Positions 32,382-41,833 are shown, counted from the first letter of the stretch. The stretch is 64,000 nt of DNA from an uncultured Bacteroidales bacterium (GCA_944321735.1 CALUMK010000001.1:186001-250000); one strand, 5' to 3'. Translations and numbers: made by a program. Notes: generated by a model from the sequence alone, not told the origin.

Positions 32382-32481
32382 CTCCATGATGTCGCAGGCT
32401 GGTTTTTTCCGATATGATGGGGGAATGAAAAAAGTAGGAATCGGAAGAGGTTATTGAAAATAAAAAATAGGAGATTATATC

Positions 32482-33327
32482 ATGAAAATCTGTGTTGTAG
32501 GAACAGGGACGATGGGGCATGGCATTGTGCAAGCCTTTGCTCAGGCCGGTTACGATGTCCTGATGAAAGGTCGTTCCGAAAATTCAATCAACAAAGCCTT
32601 GCAGACGATTGACAAGGGTCTGTCTCGTTTAGTGGAAAAAGGCAAGATGGAAGCCGCCAAGAAAGCGGAAATCCAGGCGCATATCACTACGACGATGTCC
32701 TACGAAGACTGCAAGGATTACGATATCGTTATCGAAGCCATTGCGGAGGACATGGCGGTCAAGCTGGAAATCTTCAAGGAATTGGATGCGGTTTGCAAGC
32801 CGGAGGCCATTCTGGCTACCAATACCTCGTCTTTGTCCATAACCCAGGTGGCCGCAGCGACCAAACGTCCGGGCAAAGTGATCGGGATGCATTTCTTCAA
32901 TCCGGTGCCGGTGATGAAATTGGTAGAGGTGATCAAAGGCCAGCTGACCGAGCCCGAAGTGCACGATCAGGTAGTAGAACTCTGCAAGGCGATGGGCAAG
33001 AACCCGGTCAGCGTGAACGAAGCTCCCGGTTTCGTGGTCAACCGTATCCTGATTCCGATGATTAACGAAGGTATCGGCATCCTGGCCGATGGCGTGGCTT
33101 CGCGTGATGAAATCGATGCAGCGATGAAGATGGGGGCTAATCATCCGATGGGGCCGCTCGAACTGGCCGACCTGATTGGTTTGGACGTATGCCTGGCTAT
33201 CATGGAAGTTCTTTACAATGAATTCGGCGACCCGAAATACCGTCCGCATGTGCTCCTGCGCAAGATGGTTCGTGCCGGTCAGCTGGGACGAAAGACAGGC
33301 ATCGGGTTCTATGATTACAGAAAATAA
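32482..33327 (+). CDS. hbd: 3-hydroxybutyryl-CoA dehydrogenase
   Basis: NAD(P)-dependent interconversion of acetoacetyl-CoA and 3-hydroxybutyryl-CoA. It is 281 residues, the length of the clostridial Hbd type. Features: dinucleotide motif [16 protein letters not shown] (residues 4-19), SLSITQ with NTSS, the catalytic His in [16 protein letters not shown], substrate region [16 protein letters not shown], and [19 protein letters not shown] good ribosome-binding site (TAGGAGA) precedes the ATG. It is probably cotranscribed with crt. Thiolase, bcd and etfAB partners are not in this window. Confidence 0.95.
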   Translation: MKICVVGTGTMGHGIVQAFAQAGYDVLMKGRSENSINKALQTIDKGLSRLVEKGKMEAAKKAEIQAHITTTMSYEDCKDYDIVIEAIAEDMAVKLEIFKELDAVCKPEAILATNTSSLSITQVAAATKRPGKVIGMHFFNPVPVMKLVEVIKGQLTEPEVHDQVVELCKAMGKNPVSVNEAPGFVVNRILIPMINEGIGILADGVASRDEIDAAMKMGANHPMGPLELADLIGLDVCLAIMEVLYNEFGDPKYRPHVLLRKMVRAGQLGRKTGIGFYDYRK

Positions 33328-33366
33328 GTAACACAGAGATAAAACACTAAAAAAAACAACGAGAAA

Positions 33367-35703
33367 ATGAAAAAAGTTTTGGTAGGCGGCATGATGCTTC
33401 TGGCCTTGATTGGGGGCAGATTGAATGCTTCGCCTGTTGGTTTTTCGGAGGCGAAAGCCATAGCACAGGATTTCTATCTGGGGCAGCACAGGTCTCAAGC
33501 CAAAGGCCTTCCTGAGTTTGATTGTGTTTACCCGTCCTTGAATACTAAAGGAGGGAATACTCCTTATTATATTTTTAATGTCGGCGACAATCAGGGGTTC
33601 GTGATTGTTTCCGGGGATGACAATACCCGCTACTCTGTTTTGGGATATGCGGATAGAGGCCGTTTTGAGATGGAGAACATGCCGCAGAACGTTCGTTCAT
33701 GGCTGGCATTTTATGAAGAAGGCGTTCGCTATGCATCCCAGTCTCCAAAGAGGGCAGTGAAAGACACTATCGAGCATGAAGCCGTAGTGGAACCATTGTT
33801 GGGGACTATTAGCTATAACCAGAGCGCTCCCTATAATAATATGTGTCCGATCGATCCGAATTCAGGGGCGACGACTTATACGGGTTGTGTGGCGACTGCC
33901 TTGGCATCGATTGCCAAATATTATGAGTATCCGAGCCAGGGTAAAGGAACCGTGGATTATATTACAGACGCTCTTAAAATCCATGTGACAGGTGATTTGT
34001 CTCAGAGTCATTACGATTGGGAAAACATCCTGCCTTCCTATGGTTCCGATTCTATTGAATACACGGAAGCGCAGAAAGATGCTATCGCTTTGCTGATGCG
34101 CGATTTTGGCTATGCGGTGACTATGCAGTACACGCCAAGTGCCAGTGGTGCTACATCGGACAATATCATCCGAGGCGTAGTGGATCACATGGGCTTTGAT
34201 TCCTTGACCAGCGTCAGGAGGCGGGAAAACTTCAATACGCAGGAAGAGTGGGAAGATATGCTTCGATTCGGGATAGATCAAGGTTGCCCGATGTATTATC
34301 AGGGATATGGAGAAGGCGGCGGCCATGCTTTTGTATGCGACGGTTATGACAATAAGGGCTATTTCCATATCAACTGGGGCTGGGGCGGTTTCTGCGACGG
34401 CTATTTCCTGGTTTATATCATGGATCCGGGAAGCATTGATGGTATCGGGGCCGGTACCGGGGGCGGTTATGCGCAGATGCAGGAAGTGTTGTTTAATTTG
34501 GTTCCGCAAGGCGAGTCTTTGTCGGATGATTACTTCCTGACGACATCGGAGAGTATTTCTACGAATCCTCGCTTGGCCGAAGATTCCACGTATGATTTTT
34601 CTAAGACATTCCTTGTTCATATGGGAACCCTTACCAATTATACCCGGGCTTCATTTGAAGGGTATCTGGGAGTGGCTCTTTATACGAGGGATGGCGAGTT
34701 TGTTTCTTTGATTTCCGATTCCATTCCTGAGGGAGGTTTGGCCTATAATCAGTCTGTGTATTCGGATTCTTCTGTTACAGTGAAGTTCGAGAATGTTGCA
34801 GACGGGGAATATGCCATGTGGAAAGTATGCCGATCCAAAGAAGCCGGATCCGCATGGAATCGGATGTATTTGTCTCGGAAATCCGTGAGCGAGTTGAGCT
34901 GCATGTATATAACGGTTGCCGATGGCAAGTATGTTGTCGAGCCGGTAGCCGTTGATTTGACTATCAATATCGATAATCCGATAGATAGGAGGCCGACTAT
35001 GGAGGTATGGAAGGATGGGCTTTTGCTGGCCACCCTCAATATCGATCCCTTGTATCAGGTTCAGTCTTTGGTAAAGGGGGTTTACGATTTGAACTTCTAT
35101 ATGCGAGGATTTGATACGACTTATGTCCATGGGCTGACTGTACAGAATGACACGACGATATCCATCAAGATGAATCAGATTATAGAAGATCCCTATATCC
35201 GGTTTTTCCGTTTGAGGTATAATAATTTGAACATGACATGGCTGCCTTGCGATCCGCGTGATGAGATTGACCTTTATCCAGATCAGTATGTTTTGTTTAT
35301 GGACTCAAAAGTGGTTGATACCGTGGATGCCGATGTGACGGAATATGATTTTACCAATCTTTCGTTGGGGCTGCATGAAGCCGGATTGCAGTCTATTTAT
35401 CCGGGAGGTGTCTCCAATATTGTGACACGGGAGTTTGAAGTCAAGGAACTTGCAGGCAATGAAGAAATGGAATCTTTGAACTTTGCTTTGGTTCCGAATC
35501 CCTCGGTGGATGGACGTTTCCGATTGACTTCGGATGTATCGGCAGAGTATAGCTTGTTTAACTCGATGGGACAGGTCTTGAAGCAGGATTTGATCCAGGC
35601 AGGTTCTAATGAATTGGATTTGTCCGGATACGATGGGGGATACTATTATTTGAGGATAACGGCAGGCAATCAGGTTGAAGTGCTGAAAGTTGTCAAATTA
35701 TAG
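33367..35703 (+). CDS. Secreted C10-family cysteine peptidase with T9SS sorting domain
   Basis: A streptopain-like protease of 778 residues. The signal peptide is about 1-21 (ending LNASP). An N-terminal Spi-type prodomain covers about 22-130 (PYYIFNVGDNQGFVIVSGDD is its hallmark). The peptidase C10 domain covers about 140-380, with catalytic C174 in TYTGCVATALA and H320 in GGGHAFVCDGYDNKGYFHINWGWGG. Beta-rich domains follow. The last 80 residues (LNFALVPNPSVDGRF through YYYLRITAGNQVEVLKVVKL) form a T9SS type A sorting domain. Relatives include interpain and periodontain, which degrade host proteins. It follows hbd by 39 bp but is functionally unrelated. A strong terminator follows. Confidence 0.93.
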   Translation: MKKVLVGGMMLLALIGGRLNASPVGFSEAKAIAQDFYLGQHRSQAKGLPEFDCVYPSLNTKGGNTPYYIFNVGDNQGFVIVSGDDNTRYSVLGYADRGRFEMENMPQNVRSWLAFYEEGVRYASQSPKRAVKDTIEHEAVVEPLLGTISYNQSAPYNNMCPIDPNSGATTYTGCVATALASIAKYYEYPSQGKGTVDYITDALKIHVTGDLSQSHYDWENILPSYGSDSIEYTEAQKDAIALLMRDFGYAVTMQYTPSASGATSDNIIRGVVDHMGFDSLTSVRRRENFNTQEEWEDMLRFGIDQGCPMYYQGYGEGGGHAFVCDGYDNKGYFHINWGWGGFCDGYFLVYIMDPGSIDGIGAGTGGGYAQMQEVLFNLVPQGESLSDDYFLTTSESISTNPRLAEDSTYDFSKTFLVHMGTLTNYTRASFEGYLGVALYTRDGEFVSLISDSIPEGGLAYNQSVYSDSSVTVKFENVADGEYAMWKVCRSKEAGSAWNRMYLSRKSVSELSCMYITVADGKYVVEPVAVDLTINIDNPIDRRPTMEVWKDGLLLATLNIDPLYQVQSLVKGVYDLNFYMRGFDTTYVHGLTVQNDTTISIKMNQIIEDPYIRFFRLRYNNLNMTWLPCDPRDEIDLYPDQYVLFMDSKVVDTVDADVTEYDFTNLSLGLHEAGLQSIYPGGVSNIVTREFEVKELAGNEEMESLNFALVPNPSVDGRFRLTSDVSAEYSLFNSMGQVLKQDLIQAGSNELDLSGYDGGYYYLRITAGNQVEVLKVVKL

Positions 35704-35730
35704 CAATGGAATTTCTCTTGTAGAAATGGA

Positions 35731-35768
35731 AAAACCGGTCGCGTTGAAATAGCGGCCGGTTTTTTTTA
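35731..35768 (+). terminator. Rho-independent terminator after the C10 peptidase gene
   Basis: AACCGGTCGC and GCGGCCGGTT form a 10-bp stem with a 9-nt loop, followed by eight T residues. It separates the peptidase gene from convergent thiS. Confidence 0.88.
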
Positions 35769-35969
35769 TCCTCCGTAACTGGCTCCGATGATCAGTACCG
35801 TGTCGTTTTCATGCAGCATGGCATCGGGCCAGGTTTCTTTAGGTATCACCTTGTTATTGACGGCCACTGCAATGCCTGCCGATGCAGAAAGCTTTTGGCG
35901 TGTGAGAAAGTCGGATACGGAGCAAGGATTTTCTATATCGAGGAGTTTGCCGTTCAAGTAGATATTCAT
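35766..35969 (-). CDS. thiS: Sulfur carrier protein ThiS
   Basis: A ubiquitin-like sulfur carrier of thiamine thiazole synthesis, 67 residues, ending in the essential Gly-Gly (ASYGG) that is adenylated and then thiocarboxylated. The sequence MNIYLNGKLLDIENPCSVSDFL, AVAVNNKVIPKETW and NDTVLIIGA is classic. It lies 4 bp after thiD. The rest of the thiazole branch (thiG, thiH, thiF) is not in the window. Confidence 0.93.
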   Translation of the reverse strand: MNIYLNGKLLDIENPCSVSDFLTRQKLSASAGIAVAVNNKVIPKETWPDAMLHENDTVLIIGASYGG

Positions 35970-35973
35970 TTTT

Positions 35974-36834
35974 TTATTTTCGGATTTGATGCAGCGGAAG
36001 AGGGTCGAATAAATGGTTCACAGGGCCGTTTCCGGATCCAAGACTCATATTGGCCCCCGTTTTGATAGCCATATGCAAATATCGCTTGGCTTGTAGCACG
36101 GCTTTGGTAATATTCAATCCGGAAGCCAGGAAAAATGCAATGGCAGCGGAAAGCGTGCATCCAGTACCGTGCAGATTTTTCGTTTTGAGTCGCCCTGCAG
36201 AAAATGCGATGGGCTTTTTTTGCCCGTTGAAGATTAACAGGTCTCTCACCGGTCCGTTTGGAGCATGGCCGCCTTTGATTAAAACCGCCTTGGGTTCCCA
36301 TTTCAGAATTTTTAAAGCAGCATCGTAGCAAGTTCCGATATGGGTAAGGTCGAAGCCGACGAGCTGCTTTGCCTCTGTGAAATTAGGTGTTACTACGGAA
36401 GCCAAGGGAAACAGGTGTTTGACCATCTCGTTCATGGCGTCCGTATCGGTGAGGAGGTGTCCTGAAGTGGCTACCATGACAGGGTCTATGACAATGTTCT
36501 TGCAGTTGTACTTTTTGAGTATGGATGCCAATGGCTCGGCCGTCTCCGGATCAGGAAGCATGCTGATTTTGATTGCCTGAGGTTTTATGTCTTTGCATAC
36601 GGCTTCCACTTGTTCGCAGATGTGCTGCGCTTTTACGGGATATACCGCATCAACGCCCAGTGTGTTCTGAACCGTAATGGCGCTGACGGCAGTAGCCGCG
36701 TAACCGCCAAGCGCGGAAATGGTTTTGATATCCGCTTGCAGGCCGGCTCCGCCACCGCTGTCGGAACCGGCAACGCTCAATACCCGTATTGGCGACCAGG
36801 TTTGCTTTCTTTGTGTGTCGGGGGTAACCTTCAT
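35974..36834 (-). CDS. thiD: Hydroxymethylpyrimidine/phosphomethylpyrimidine kinase
   Basis: Phosphorylates HMP and HMP-phosphate for thiamine pyrophosphate synthesis. A ribokinase-fold enzyme of 286 residues: VLSVAGSDSGGGAGLQADIKT near the N-terminus, IDPVMVATSGHLL, VVTPNFTEAKQL, and the anion-hole motif LHGTGCTLSAAIAF (about 225). thiS follows after 4 bp, so the two form an operon. There is only about 80 bp between thiD and the tRNA-Arg terminator; no TPP riboswitch fits there and none was seen. The promoter was not found. Confidence 0.94.
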   Translation of the reverse strand: MKVTPDTQRKQTWSPIRVLSVAGSDSGGGAGLQADIKTISALGGYAATAVSAITVQNTLGVDAVYPVKAQHICEQVEAVCKDIKPQAIKISMLPDPETAEPLASILKKYNCKNIVIDPVMVATSGHLLTDTDAMNEMVKHLFPLASVVTPNFTEAKQLVGFDLTHIGTCYDAALKILKWEPKAVLIKGGHAPNGPVRDLLIFNGQKKPIAFSAGRLKTKNLHGTGCTLSAAIAFFLASGLNITKAVLQAKRYLHMAIKTGANMSLGSGNGPVNHLFDPLPLHQIRK

Positions 36835-36868
36835 GATAATATTGTTTTTAGAACGTATGTCTTGATAT

Positions 36869-36903
36869 GAAAAAAGGACTGCGGTGTTTCCGCAATCCCT
36901 TTT
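36869..36903 (-). terminator. Terminator of tRNA-Arg
   Basis: On the minus strand, GGGATTGCGG and CCGCAGTCC form a stem around a short loop, followed by six T residues (36875-36870). It directly follows the tRNA gene. Confidence 0.75.
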
Positions 36904-36916
36904 ATGGAAATGGTTG

Positions 36917-36988
36917 TGAACCCGAGGAGATTCGAACTCCTATCGTCAGAACCGGAATCTGAAATTCTATCCATTGAACTACGGGTCC
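36917..36988 (-). tRNA. tRNA-Arg (anticodon CCG)
   Basis: A full cloverleaf of 72 nt on the minus strand: acceptor GGACCCG/CGGGTTC (one G-U), anticodon stem TCAGA/TCTGA with loop TTCCGGT (anticodon CCG, codon CGG), T arm GGAGTTCGAATCTCC. CCA is not encoded. It has its own -7 box and terminator. Confidence 0.93.
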
Positions 36989-37025
36989 GGAAAATCGGGT
37001 TATGCTATTCCTCCGATTCGGAGCG

Positions 37026-37033
37026 CGAAGATA
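37026..37033 (-). promoter_or_regulatory. tRNA-Arg -7 box (TATCTTCG)
   Basis: A near-consensus box on the minus strand, 37 bp before the mature tRNA 5' end. The same TATCTTCG form is used at clpX and in the promoter repeats. Confidence 0.5.
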
Positions 37034-37146
37034 CAAAAAAAATTGGGATAATTCTTCTTTTGGAGTAATTTTGTCTGAATGGATGCCTGGTTTAGGAGGT
37101 TGATGCATTGGATAAGCTAGGATATTGACTTTTTAAATAGTTTGGA

Positions 37147-39255
37147 ATGATGAATATGCAAGTGGGAAATTCGGAATCACCTGTTGAGGCAGGCTTAGAG
37201 GAAAATATGGAAAAGGAAAATTTCCGATACACGATAGACCGTTTTGCCGATTTGAAAGTGATGCGCTATCAAGTGCCGGGATGGAAGGGCTTGAGTGTCC
37301 GTCAGCGACTTTTGTTGTATTATTTGTCGGAGGCGGCCAATTGCGGACGGGATATCCTTTACGCGCAGAATTTCAAATATGGATTATTGGTTAAAAGGGT
37401 ATTGGAATCCATTTACCGGACTTATTCCGGAAACCGGGATTCTGAAAGCTTCCGTGCTTTCGAGGTCTTTTTGAAACGGGTCTGGTTCAGCAACGGCGTG
37501 CATCACCATTATGCGTGCGACAAATTCGAGCCCGGTTTCAGCCGGGATTATTTCATTCACCTGATGGAAGCTTCCGACATGGAGCCTGTCTTGGCTCAGA
37601 TTGCCGAGCTGCCGGACACCTTGGCATACGAGGAGCACGGAATCTGGCTGACAGGGATAAGGAGCAAAGCGGAACTGGCGGAATTCCTGGTTCCGGTGCT
37701 GTTCGACGCGAGCCTGTATGCCAAGCGGATCAATCTGGATCCCGTATTGGGTTTGCTGGAGGCATCCGCCTGCAATTACTATCAAGGCGTGAGCACCAAG
37801 GAGGCGGAGGCGTTTTATGCCCATCAGCGTTCCGCCTACGAGCAGGCGCATCCCGAGGCGATCCGGCATCCTCTGTCTTACGGGCTGAACACCCGCCTGG
37901 TCAAAGCGGAAGGGAAGCTGGAGGAAAGAGTCTGCCGGGTAGGCGGGTTGTATTCCAAGGCGTTGGAGAAGGTGGTCGAATGTTTGGAGAAAGCGGCGGA
38001 AGTGTCTGAAAATGAAAGTCAACGGAAGCACATTCTCAAGTTGGTGGATTATTACCGCAGCGGAAACCTTGCCGAGTGGGATGATTACAGTATTTGCTGG
38101 GTGGAAGATACGGATTCCCAGGTTGATTATACGAACGGCTTCATAGAAACATACGGGGATCCGTTGGGTTTGAAGGCCAGCTGGGAGGCTATTGCCGATT
38201 TCCGGGACGAGGAAGCGAGCCGCCGGACGGAAATCATTTGCCGGAACGCGCAATGGTTCGAGGACCATTCCCCGGTGGATGCCCGTTTTAAGAAAGCAGA
38301 GGTCAAAGGTGTCAGTGCCAAGGTTATCAATGTGGTGCAATTAGGCGGGGATTGCTTTCCGTCATCGCCTATCGGCATCAATCTTCCCAATGCGGACTGG
38401 ATTCGGCATGAGCATGGCTCCAAGTCGGTAACGATAGAGAATCTGACCGATGCATACGACAAGAGCGCCAAGGAAGGGCCGGGAATGCTATCCGAATTCG
38501 CTTTTGACGAAAGCGAAGTGGAAAGGAGCCGGCAGTATTCCACTTTGGGCGGGAACCTGCATACCGATTTGCATGAATGCTTGGGGCATGGCTCTGGGCG
38601 GTTGCTGGACGGAGTGGCTTCGGATGCCTTGAAGAACTATGCTTCCACCTTGGAAGAAGCCCGGGCCGATTTGTTCGCGTTGTATTATCTGGCCGACCCC
38701 AAGATGGAAGAGCTGGGGCTGGTTTCGACGCCGGAAATTTATAAGTCGGAATACGATTCCTATATTCGTAACGGTCTGATGACCCAATTGGTGCGTATAG
38801 AACTGGGCAAGGACATAGAAGAAGCCCATATGCGGAACCGGAGCATGATAGCGCATTGGGTTTATGAGAAAGGCGCTTCGGAACAGGTGATAGAAAAGCA
38901 TGTCCGGGATGGCAAAACCTATTTCCGGATACGGGATTACGAGGTGCTGCGAGCATTGTTCGCTTCGCTGCTGGCCGAAGTGCAGCGTATCAAGTCGGAA
39001 GGGGATTACGAGGCGGGCAAGGCCATGGTGGAACGCTACGGGGTCAAGGTGGATGCCGATTTGCACCGGGAGGTGTTGGAACGCTACAAGAGATTGGGAT
39101 TGGCCGCTTACGGCGGCTTCGTCAACCCGGAACTGCGTCCGGTTTATGCGGAAGATGGCCGTATCCGGGATGTGGAAATCCGCTATCCGGATGATTTTGC
39201 CGCGCAGATGATGGGCTATGCGGACAGGTATTCGTTCTTGCCGATTGCGGAGTAG
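37147..39255 (+). CDS. Dipeptidyl-peptidase III-like metallopeptidase (M49)
   Basis: Removes dipeptides from oligopeptide N-termini using zinc. The 702-residue protein carries the M49 signature HECLGH (residues 476-481; HEXXGH) and the second zinc motif EEARAD (503-508). The region FPSSPIGINLPNADWIRHEHGSKSVTIENL is typical of DPP III. There is no signal peptide, so it is predicted cytoplasmic and probably acts in peptide catabolism, fitting an asaccharolytic or peptide-using lifestyle. Start codons at 37147 and 37153 are both possible. It is transcribed alone, divergent from tRNA-Arg. Confidence 0.92.
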   Translation: MMNMQVGNSESPVEAGLEENMEKENFRYTIDRFADLKVMRYQVPGWKGLSVRQRLLLYYLSEAANCGRDILYAQNFKYGLLVKRVLESIYRTYSGNRDSESFRAFEVFLKRVWFSNGVHHHYACDKFEPGFSRDYFIHLMEASDMEPVLAQIAELPDTLAYEEHGIWLTGIRSKAELAEFLVPVLFDASLYAKRINLDPVLGLLEASACNYYQGVSTKEAEAFYAHQRSAYEQAHPEAIRHPLSYGLNTRLVKAEGKLEERVCRVGGLYSKALEKVVECLEKAAEVSENESQRKHILKLVDYYRSGNLAEWDDYSICWVEDTDSQVDYTNGFIETYGDPLGLKASWEAIADFRDEEASRRTEIICRNAQWFEDHSPVDARFKKAEVKGVSAKVINVVQLGGDCFPSSPIGINLPNADWIRHEHGSKSVTIENLTDAYDKSAKEGPGMLSEFAFDESEVERSRQYSTLGGNLHTDLHECLGHGSGRLLDGVASDALKNYASTLEEARADLFALYYLADPKMEELGLVSTPEIYKSEYDSYIRNGLMTQLVRIELGKDIEEAHMRNRSMIAHWVYEKGASEQVIEKHVRDGKTYFRIRDYEVLRALFASLLAEVQRIKSEGDYEAGKAMVERYGVKVDADLHREVLERYKRLGLAAYGGFVNPELRPVYAEDGRIRDVEIRYPDDFAAQMMGYADRYSFLPIAE

Positions 39256-39328
39256 ATGGAAATAGGTGGCCGGCAATGCAATGTCGATAGCCATGGATTG
39301 GCCATGGCTGGCCCTGCTTGACTCCCGA

Positions 39329-39359
39329 TTGCCCCGCATTGAAAAAAATCGTATCTTTG
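39329..39359 (+). promoter_or_regulatory. Promoter of the DUF1015 gene
   Basis: TTG (39329-39331), a 20-bp spacer and TATCTTTG (39352-39359). The leader to the ATG at 39438 is about 72 nt and AT-rich. Confidence 0.7.
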
Positions 39360-39437
39360 TAAGTTGCATTGCAGTCCGGCAGAGCGCATCCGTCGGCTTG
39401 CGCGTGAATGCGAAAAAACAAATTAAAAACTTATATC

Positions 39438-40688
39438 ATGTCTATTATCAAACCATTCAAGGGGTTCAGACCTCCTGTTGACATCGTGGAAAAACTGGCA
39501 AGCCGTCCTTACGACGTGCTCAATTCGGAAGAAGCCCGCAAGGAAGCTGCCGGCAACCCGCAATCGTTGCTCCATGTAACCAAGGCTGAAATCGACCTGC
39601 CCGAAGGCACGGACGAACATTCCCAGGCCGTATATGACAAAGTGGTTGAAAACTACAACAATTTCAAGAAGAACGGTTGGTTGGTACAGGATCCGGAAGA
39701 AAAGATTTACGTGTACGCCCAGACGATGGACGGCCGCACCCAATACGGCTTGGTGGCCTGCTGCCATATCGACGACTACTTCAACAACATCATCAAGAAG
39801 CACGAGTTGACCCGCAAGGACAAGGAAGAAGACCGTATGATCCATGTCCGCATCACCAACGCCAATGTGGAACCGGTGTTCTTCGCCTATCCGGCCAAGA
39901 AGGAAATCGATGAAATCGTGGCCAAGAAAGTGGCCGAAAAGCCGGTTTACGATTTCGTGGCCAAGGAAGACGGCTTCCGTCACCAGTTCTGGATTATCGA
40001 CGACAAGGCGGTCATCAACCGCTTGGTGGAAATCTTCGACAAGGAAGTTCCCTACCTGTATGTGGCCGACGGTCATCATCGTACTGCCGCCGCTGCCTTG
40101 GTGGGCAAGGAAAAACGCGAACACAACCCCAACCATACCGGCAAGGAAGAATACAACTACTTCATGGCGGTTATCTTCCCCGAAAACCAGTTGAAGATTA
40201 TCGACTACAACCGTGTTGTAAAGGATTTGAACGGTCTGTCCGAAGAAGCCTTCATTGCCAAATTGAAGGAAAACTTCGAGGTAGAAGAAATGGGAGCCGA
40301 TATTTTCAAGCCGGGCAAGCTGCATGAATTCGGCATGTACCTGGCTGGCAAATGGTACCGTATGCAGGCCAAGCCGGGCACTTACAACGACAACGACCCG
40401 ATTGGCGTTCTGGATGTGACGATCCTGTCCAACCTGGTATTGGATCAGATTCTGGGCATCAAGGACTTGCGTACCGACAAGAGAATCGATTTCGTAGGCG
40501 GTATCCGCGGCCTTGGCGAATTGAAACGTCGTGTGGACAATGGCGAAATGAAAGTGGCTTTTGCCATGTACCCGGTTTCGATGACCCAGTTGATCAACAT
40601 TGCCGATAGCGGCAATATCATGCCTCCCAAGACAACTTGGTTCGAACCGAAGTTGCGTTCGGGTTTGGTTATCCACGAATTGGCATAG
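39438..40688 (+). CDS. DUF1015 family protein
   Basis: A conserved cytoplasmic protein of 416 residues. The N-terminus SIIKPFKGFRPP, the motif LYVADGHHRTAAA (about 208-220) and the C-terminal WFEPKLRSGLVIHEL identify the DUF1015 family. In Bacteroidetes I recall it beside the serine genes serC/serA, but those are absent here. Function is not established; the HHRTAA motif may be catalytic. Codon choice is strikingly restricted (mostly AAG for Lys, GAA for Glu, AAC for Asn) compared with neighbours, and the promoter is good, so the gene is probably highly expressed. Repeat copy C follows the stop. Confidence 0.85.
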   Translation: MSIIKPFKGFRPPVDIVEKLASRPYDVLNSEEARKEAAGNPQSLLHVTKAEIDLPEGTDEHSQAVYDKVVENYNNFKKNGWLVQDPEEKIYVYAQTMDGRTQYGLVACCHIDDYFNNIIKKHELTRKDKEEDRMIHVRITNANVEPVFFAYPAKKEIDEIVAKKVAEKPVYDFVAKEDGFRHQFWIIDDKAVINRLVEIFDKEVPYLYVADGHHRTAAAALVGKEKREHNPNHTGKEEYNYFMAVIFPENQLKIIDYNRVVKDLNGLSEEAFIAKLKENFEVEEMGADIFKPGKLHEFGMYLAGKWYRMQAKPGTYNDNDPIGVLDVTILSNLVLDQILGIKDLRTDKRIDFVGGIRGLGELKRRVDNGEMKVAFAMYPVSMTQLINIADSGNIMPPKTTWFEPKLRSGLVIHELA

Positions 40689-40692
40689 TCAA

Positions 40693-40817
40693 AGCGATGT
40701 GTCATAATGAGCAATCTGCTTCGTTGCTATCGAGACTCGAACTCAGTCACGTACCAAAGTACGCTCCTTCGTTCTCGCTCTCAGCGCCTTGCATCTTACT
40801 CACTCTGACACATCGCT
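40693..40817 (+). repeat. Dispersed ~120-bp palindromic repeat, copy C
   Basis: Arms AGCGATGTGTCATAATGAG (40693-40711) and the matching right end ending TGACACATCGCT (40817), with centre CACGTACCAAAGTACGCTCC. It begins 4 bp after the DUF1015 stop, between two genes on the same strand. Confidence 0.8.
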
Positions 40818-40951
40818 AGAGAATGATTTTGGTTTTATTTTGATACATCCTCTTGCATTATTGTTTGCGGAAGGCTGTTTCGTTTCCGCTTCCGAAAGGG
40901 GCAGGGAGGGCGGAGCAGCCTTTTTGGTTATGAACAGAAACAGGAAAAGCA

Positions 40952-41833
40952 ATGACAAGGAAAGCATTGTCCGTTGGAGAATTGAAGATAAATGACAGCT
41001 GTTGCATTCGTTGCCAGCGTTGCGTGAAGATTTGCCCTGCCGGGATTTTTTACGAGGATAACGGCCGTATCCGTATAAAGAACGAGTCTTCCTGCATTTT
41101 TTGCGGCCATTGCGTGGCGGTTTGTCCTAAGGATGCGGTCGAACATGATGCTTTCCCGAACGGTTCGGTGCATCCGTTTTCCTTGGCCGCTTTGCCGAGC
41201 CCGGAGCAGCTGATGCTGCTGATCAAGTCCCGGCGCAGCAATCGGGCGTTTTCCGGCAAGGAAATTCCGGAAGAATCCTTGCGGATGATTATGGAAGCGG
41301 CAGCGGCAGCGCCTACTGCGCAGAACAGCCGGGATGTGCATTTCGTGCTGGTTCGCAAACCGGAAACCTTGCGTGCCGTGACGGAATACACCTTGGATTC
41401 CTTTATGAAAGTGGTCCGGCTTCTGGATAACCCTTTCATGCGGATGTTGCTGGGAAGGAAGCTGGCCGGGGTGTACAAGCTGGTTCCCAAGTTCAAGGAG
41501 ATGTATCGCCGTTTCCATGCCGGCGAGGGGGACATGATCCTGCGCGATGCCAAAGCGGTTCTGTTCATCTATTCGTCGGAGAAAAGCCGTTTCGGGGCGG
41601 CGGACTGCAATTTGGCGTACCAGAATGCCTCCTTGATGGCGGAATCCTTGGGCGTGGCGCAATTCTATACCGGTTTTGTCATGGCGGCTTTGGAACGGGA
41701 CAAGAAAGGCCGCTTGAATTCTATTTTGGGCTTAAGGAATGTTAAAATCCATGCGGGGATGGCCTTGGCAGTGCCGGAATTTCGTATGGGAAAATATGTC
41801 GATCGGAATAATTTTGATTGTATTGAATTGTAG
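40952..41833 (+). CDS. Ferredoxin-nitroreductase fusion protein
   Basis: An oxidoreductase of 293 residues. Residues about 10-70 form a 2x[4Fe-4S] ferredoxin domain with clusters CCIRCQRCVKICP and CIFCGHCVAVCP. Residues about 85-293 form a nitroreductase-family FMN domain (IKSRRSNRAFSGKEIPEE, AAAAAPTAQNSRDVHFVLV, ADCNLAYQNASLMAESLGV). The ferredoxin probably passes electrons to the flavin, allowing reduction of nitro or other compounds without NAD(P)H. The physiological substrate is unknown. This fused form is common in strict anaerobes. A ribosome-binding site (AGGAAAAG) precedes the ATG. Confidence 0.9.
   Translation: MTRKALSVGELKINDSCCIRCQRCVKICPAGIFYEDNGRIRIKNESSCIFCGHCVAVCPKDAVEHDAFPNGSVHPFSLAALPSPEQLMLLIKSRRSNRAFSGKEIPEESLRMIMEAAAAAPTAQNSRDVHFVLVRKPETLRAVTEYTLDSFMKVVRLLDNPFMRMLLGRKLAGVYKLVPKFKEMYRRFHAGEGDMILRDAKAVLFIYSSEKSRFGAADCNLAYQNASLMAESLGVAQFYTGFVMAALERDKKGRLNSILGLRNVKIHAGMALAVPEFRMGKYVDRNNFDCIEL

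Noticed and set aside
36835-36868. TPP riboswitch before thiD-thiS
   Set aside because: Only about 80 bp separate thiD from the tRNA-Arg gene and most of that is the tRNA terminator; no THI-box motif seen.
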